64,000 bases of DNA, taken from NCBI GenBank assembly GCA_033762625.1, contig JANRLI010000003.1, positions 211,950 through 275,949 on the forward strand, in the 5' to 3' direction. The DNA is from Alphaproteobacteria bacterium. Its GTDB lineage: Bacteria > Pseudomonadota > Alphaproteobacteria > UBA9219 > RGZA01. Both the position numbers and the translations under genes were made by a program. Below, one piece after another: positions 61,772 to 64,000 of the stretch (position 1 is the first letter of the stretch; each line of letters begins with the position of its first letter). Below the pieces are notes generated by a model that saw only the letters and a program-made list of their open reading frames with translations, did no database searches and was not told where the DNA came from.

Positions 61772-62346
61772 GCCATGCCGGCTTTAACGCTGGCGCGGAC
61801 TTCTTTCCAATATTGCCAAGCTGTATAGACGCTAATTCCGGCTGCTGCCCATAAAACCAGCCCGCCCAGTATGCCCAGATAGGGATACATGAATGTACGC
61901 GGGATAATCAGCATGCCAATCGCCACCATCTGCAAGGTGGTTTTAATACGTGCAAGATTGGTTGTTGCCATGGTTTTATCCTGGATGTCGGGTTTGCTTT
62001 CGCCAACACGCAATGTGTATTCACGAAGGCCCGCAATAAAAAATTCGCGCAGGACAATAACCAGTACAGGGAAAATCAATTCTTTGCCGCAGCGACCTGT
62101 AAACACGAGCGCGAGTAATGTGCCGCTGACCAATAATTTATCTGCGATACTATCAAATACGCGGCCGAATACCGAAGTGCTGTTGGTTTGGCGCGCCAGA
62201 TGCCCATCATACCAGTCGCTAATGCCTGCCAGTACGAACAGGACAAACGCAATAGTGAGGCTGTCAACACATATGCAAAGCGCAATCAGCGGCGCAACAA
62301 TGATACGAAAAATGGTGACCTGGTTAGGCGTGATTGCAAGATTCAT
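61768..62346 (-). CDS. pgsA: CDP-diacylglycerol-glycerol-3-phosphate phosphatidyltransferase
   Basis: Makes phosphatidylglycerol phosphate from CDP-diacylglycerol, the first step towards phosphatidylglycerol and cardiolipin. The 192-residue membrane enzyme has the CDP-alcohol motif DGHLARQTNSTSVFGRVFDS (DG-AR-G-D pattern, with the final Asp of ADK just after) and the typical helices (PNQVTIFRIIVAPLIALCI; ARIKTTLQMVAIGMLII). In other alphaproteobacteria pgsA adjoins uvrC; here it is 56 kb away. Confidence 0.95.
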   Translation of the reverse strand: MNLAITPNQVTIFRIIVAPLIALCICVDSLTIAFVLFVLAGISDWYDGHLARQTNSTSVFGRVFDSIADKLLVSGTLLALVFTGRCGKELIFPVLVIVLREFFIAGLREYTLRVGESKPDIQDKTMATTNLARIKTTLQMVAIGMLIIPRTFMYPYLGILGGLVLWAAAGISVYTAWQYWKEVRASVKAGMA

Positions 62347-62361
62347 TGAAATCCCGTTTCC

Positions 62362-64000
62362 TTATAGGCGCATTTGAATGCCGATTTCCAAGACCTTATT
62401 TGTTGGAATGCGATAGAAATCGTGCATACGAACTGAATTTACGTGTAACCATTTATATATGACTGATTGCCAAAGGGGTAGCCCAACATGCGGGTCAGGA
62501 ATAAGCGTGGTACGCGACACAAAGAAGCTGGTATCGCCCATGTCAATTTGCAAGCGGCCTTCTTCTACGCATTGACGCATGAGCAGTGGAATGCTGGGCA
62601 ATTCCATAAACCCGTAGATTGCTTCAACCAATAGGAAGTTATTGCCCAAATCCTCAATACGGAAGCGGTCTTTACGTGGCACACGTGGTACATCTTTGGT
62701 GGTGATGTTTAAGATAATTACCCGTTCATGCAAGACGTGGTTATGCTTGAAATTGCGTAACAATGCGTGCGGTGTATCGCCCGTGGTACGCACAAGGAAA
62801 ATGCCGGTGCCACTAACGCGATTGAATTTAAGTGACGGTAGCGACGTAATGAAGTCTTTGAGCGGAATAGTCGCGTTACTGATCTGTTTAAACAAGAAGC
62901 GGCTGCCATCAATCCATGTAATCATGATGAAGAACAGGAACGCTGCAACGGTCAATGTTAACCAGCCGCCATCTGCAATTTTGTGTACGTTGCTACTGAA
63001 CAATAAAAGGTCAATCAGGAACAATGGTATGCACACAGCAGCACACATCCATTTCGGCCATTTCCAAATTCTCCGCGCGACAATAAATGACAGTGTTACG
63101 GTAATCATCATCATGCCGGTGATGGAAATACAGTAGGCGGCGGCAAGATTAGCTGATGTTTTAAAGCCAAGCACCACCATTACCACGCCAATCATCATGA
63201 TGAGGTTGATGGTGGGAATATAAATCTGTCCCGCTTCATGTTCGGATGTGTGGGTAATATTCAGGCGAGGCAAATAACCCATTTGAATAGCCTGACGCGC
63301 AACCGAGAATGCGCCGGAAATGGTTGCTTGCGATGCGATAATCGTCGCTAGCGTAGCCAAAACAACAAGACTAATACGTGCCCAATCTGGCGCAAGGTAA
63401 TAGAACGGATTTTCAACAGAGGCAGGGTTTTGCAAAATTGCAGCGCCCTGTCCAAAATAATTCAAAGCAAGCGCAGGCAAGGCAATATAAAACCATGCTG
63501 CCTGAATAGGTTTGCGGCCGAAGTGCCCCATGTCCGCATAAAGGGTTTCGGCGCCGGTAATTGCCAGTACCACAGCGCCAAGAATGGGAAGCATGATATG
63601 AAGATGTTCTGCTGAAAACCGCAGCGCGTGATAGGGGTTGAGTGCTTCTAATACGATGGGGGTATGTATTATCGCTGCCAACCCTAATATACCAAGCGTT
63701 ACAAACCATACTACCATCACAGGCCCAAAAAAACGCCCAATAAACGATGTGCCATGACGCTGCATGGAGAATAACATCAGCAAAATTGCTATGGTAATTA
63801 GAATGACATGCTCACTAGGAAGGGACGGGTCAACCGTTTGAATACCTTCAACAGCGCTGAGCACAGAAATAGCAGGCGTGATGATGATATCCCCAAAAAA
63901 TAATCCTGCGCCAATAACGCCCAAAATGATAATTAAGCGTCGCAGTCCAAATTTATTTGTTCCTCGCAAAGCCAGCGCTTGCAGGGATAAAACCCCGCCT
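62362..64000 (-). CDS. kup: low-affinity potassium transporter Kup, N-terminus missing
   Basis: The gene runs off the right end of the window; 545 residues are visible. Kup is a proton-coupled K+ uptake carrier. Ten or more membrane segments are seen (GVIGAGLFFGDIIITPAISV, then LILGAVVLAITGAETLYADM-like family loop GAETLYADMGHFGRKPI), with the C-terminal hydrophilic domain from about residue 430. The reading frame continues to 64000 (GVLSLQALALRGTNKFG), consistent with the usual helix-two region lying outside. Confidence 0.93.
   Translation of the reverse strand, partial: GGVLSLQALALRGTNKFGLRRLIIILGVIGAGLFFGDIIITPAISVLSAVEGIQTVDPSLPSEHVILITIAILLMLFSMQRHGTSFIGRFFGPVMVVWFVTLGILGLAAIIHTPIVLEALNPYHALRFSAEHLHIMLPILGAVVLAITGAETLYADMGHFGRKPIQAAWFYIALPALALNYFGQGAAILQNPASVENPFYYLAPDWARISLVVLATLATIIASQATISGAFSVARQAIQMGYLPRLNITHTSEHEAGQIYIPTINLIMMIGVVMVVLGFKTSANLAAAYCISITGMMMITVTLSFIVARRIWKWPKWMCAAVCIPLFLIDLLLFSSNVHKIADGGWLTLTVAAFLFFIMITWIDGSRFLFKQISNATIPLKDFITSLPSLKFNRVSGTGIFLVRTTGDTPHALLRNFKHNHVLHERVIILNITTKDVPRVPRKDRFRIEDLGNNFLLVEAIYGFMELPSIPLLMRQCVEEGRLQIDMGDTSFFVSRTTLIPDPHVGLPLWQSVIYKWLHVNSVRMHDFYRIPTNKVLEIGIQMRL

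Noticed and set aside
1..64000. TGA read as tryptophan (altered genetic code)
   Set aside because: TGA ends several well-defined genes here, including plsX, trmJ and rlmJ.
1..64000. CRISPR array, prophage, insertion sequence or integron
   Set aside because: No regularly spaced repeats, transposase, integrase or phage structural gene was found.

Overview
The window comes from an alphaproteobacterial chromosome of moderate GC content. Several gene orders are alphaproteobacterial hallmarks: the 3' end of zapA, then 6S RNA, then 5-formyltetrahydrofolate cyclo-ligase; bamE facing a cytochrome bc1 chaperone, yceD, rpmF, plsX, fabH, ihfA, a MerR-family gene and tRNA-Pro; tyrS divergent from anmK; and recG divergent from sdhE-mfd. 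The exact order cannot be fixed without a search. A free-living lineage of the Rhodospirillales or Micavibrionales kind is a guess. There is no phage, no transposase and no CRISPR array. This is mainly core genome with small accessory patches.

Layout. 1-3.6 kb: zapA end, 6S RNA, folate enzyme, an exported Ala/Pro/Glu-rich protein and lysS. 3.6-10.9 kb, minus strand: uvrC, then a gltX-cysS-pilin-trmJ-hypothetical-SDR run. 11-15.1 kb: uvrB, an FkbM methyltransferase, a small zinc-ribbon membrane protein and an N-formylglutamate amidohydrolase. 15.1-21 kb: envelope, lipid and ribosome cluster with a perfect 16-bp parS site, ending in tRNA-Pro(GGG). 21-27 kb: a lipoprotein, cutA, rplM-rpsI, argC, rlmJ, rpmG and amtB. 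27-32.1 kb, more accessory: an inverted-order chemoreceptor, a 26-residue membrane peptide, a PP-loop protein, an acyl-CoA dehydrogenase and a sigma54-driven lytic transglycosylase. 32-38.4 kb: an FAD oxidase, Sua5/TsaC, a tailed Bcp peroxiredoxin and a giant AsmA-like protein. 38.4-45 kb: an ORF broken by TGA, an L,D-transpeptidase without a visible signal peptide, tyrS/anmK and a 656-residue orphan. 45-48.9 kb: alpha/beta hydrolase, iscS, an HscB-like protein with a changed HPD motif, and an exported cyclophilin. 49-64 kb: ICMT-like membrane protein, recG, sdhE, mfd, YqhA, a Tat-exported M15-type peptidase, a second L,D-transpeptidase, photolyase, sppA, pgsA and a partial kup.

Themes. DNA repair is well represented: UvrB and UvrC with Mfd form the transcription-coupled excision route, joined by RecG and photolyase. 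Envelope and peptidoglycan functions recur: two L,D-transpeptidases, a lytic transglycosylase, an M15/DUF882 protein, anmK, BamE, AsmA-like, PlsX/FabH and PgsA. Four aminoacyl-tRNA synthetases (lysS, cysS, gltX, tyrS) are present.

The most unusual signals are: a short repeat (hairpin between CGCGACTGC direct repeats) present once inside trmJ in frame and once between genes, resembling the coding palindromic elements known from Rickettsia; the exact parS site; the HscB homologue with NPE in place of HPD; the sigma54 promoter before the transglycosylase; the TGA-interrupted ORF; and three TTAAC boxes spaced 10 bp apart near the signal-less L,D-transpeptidase gene. Starts were chosen from Shine-Dalgarno matches and family N-termini, so several differ from the longest possible reading frame.
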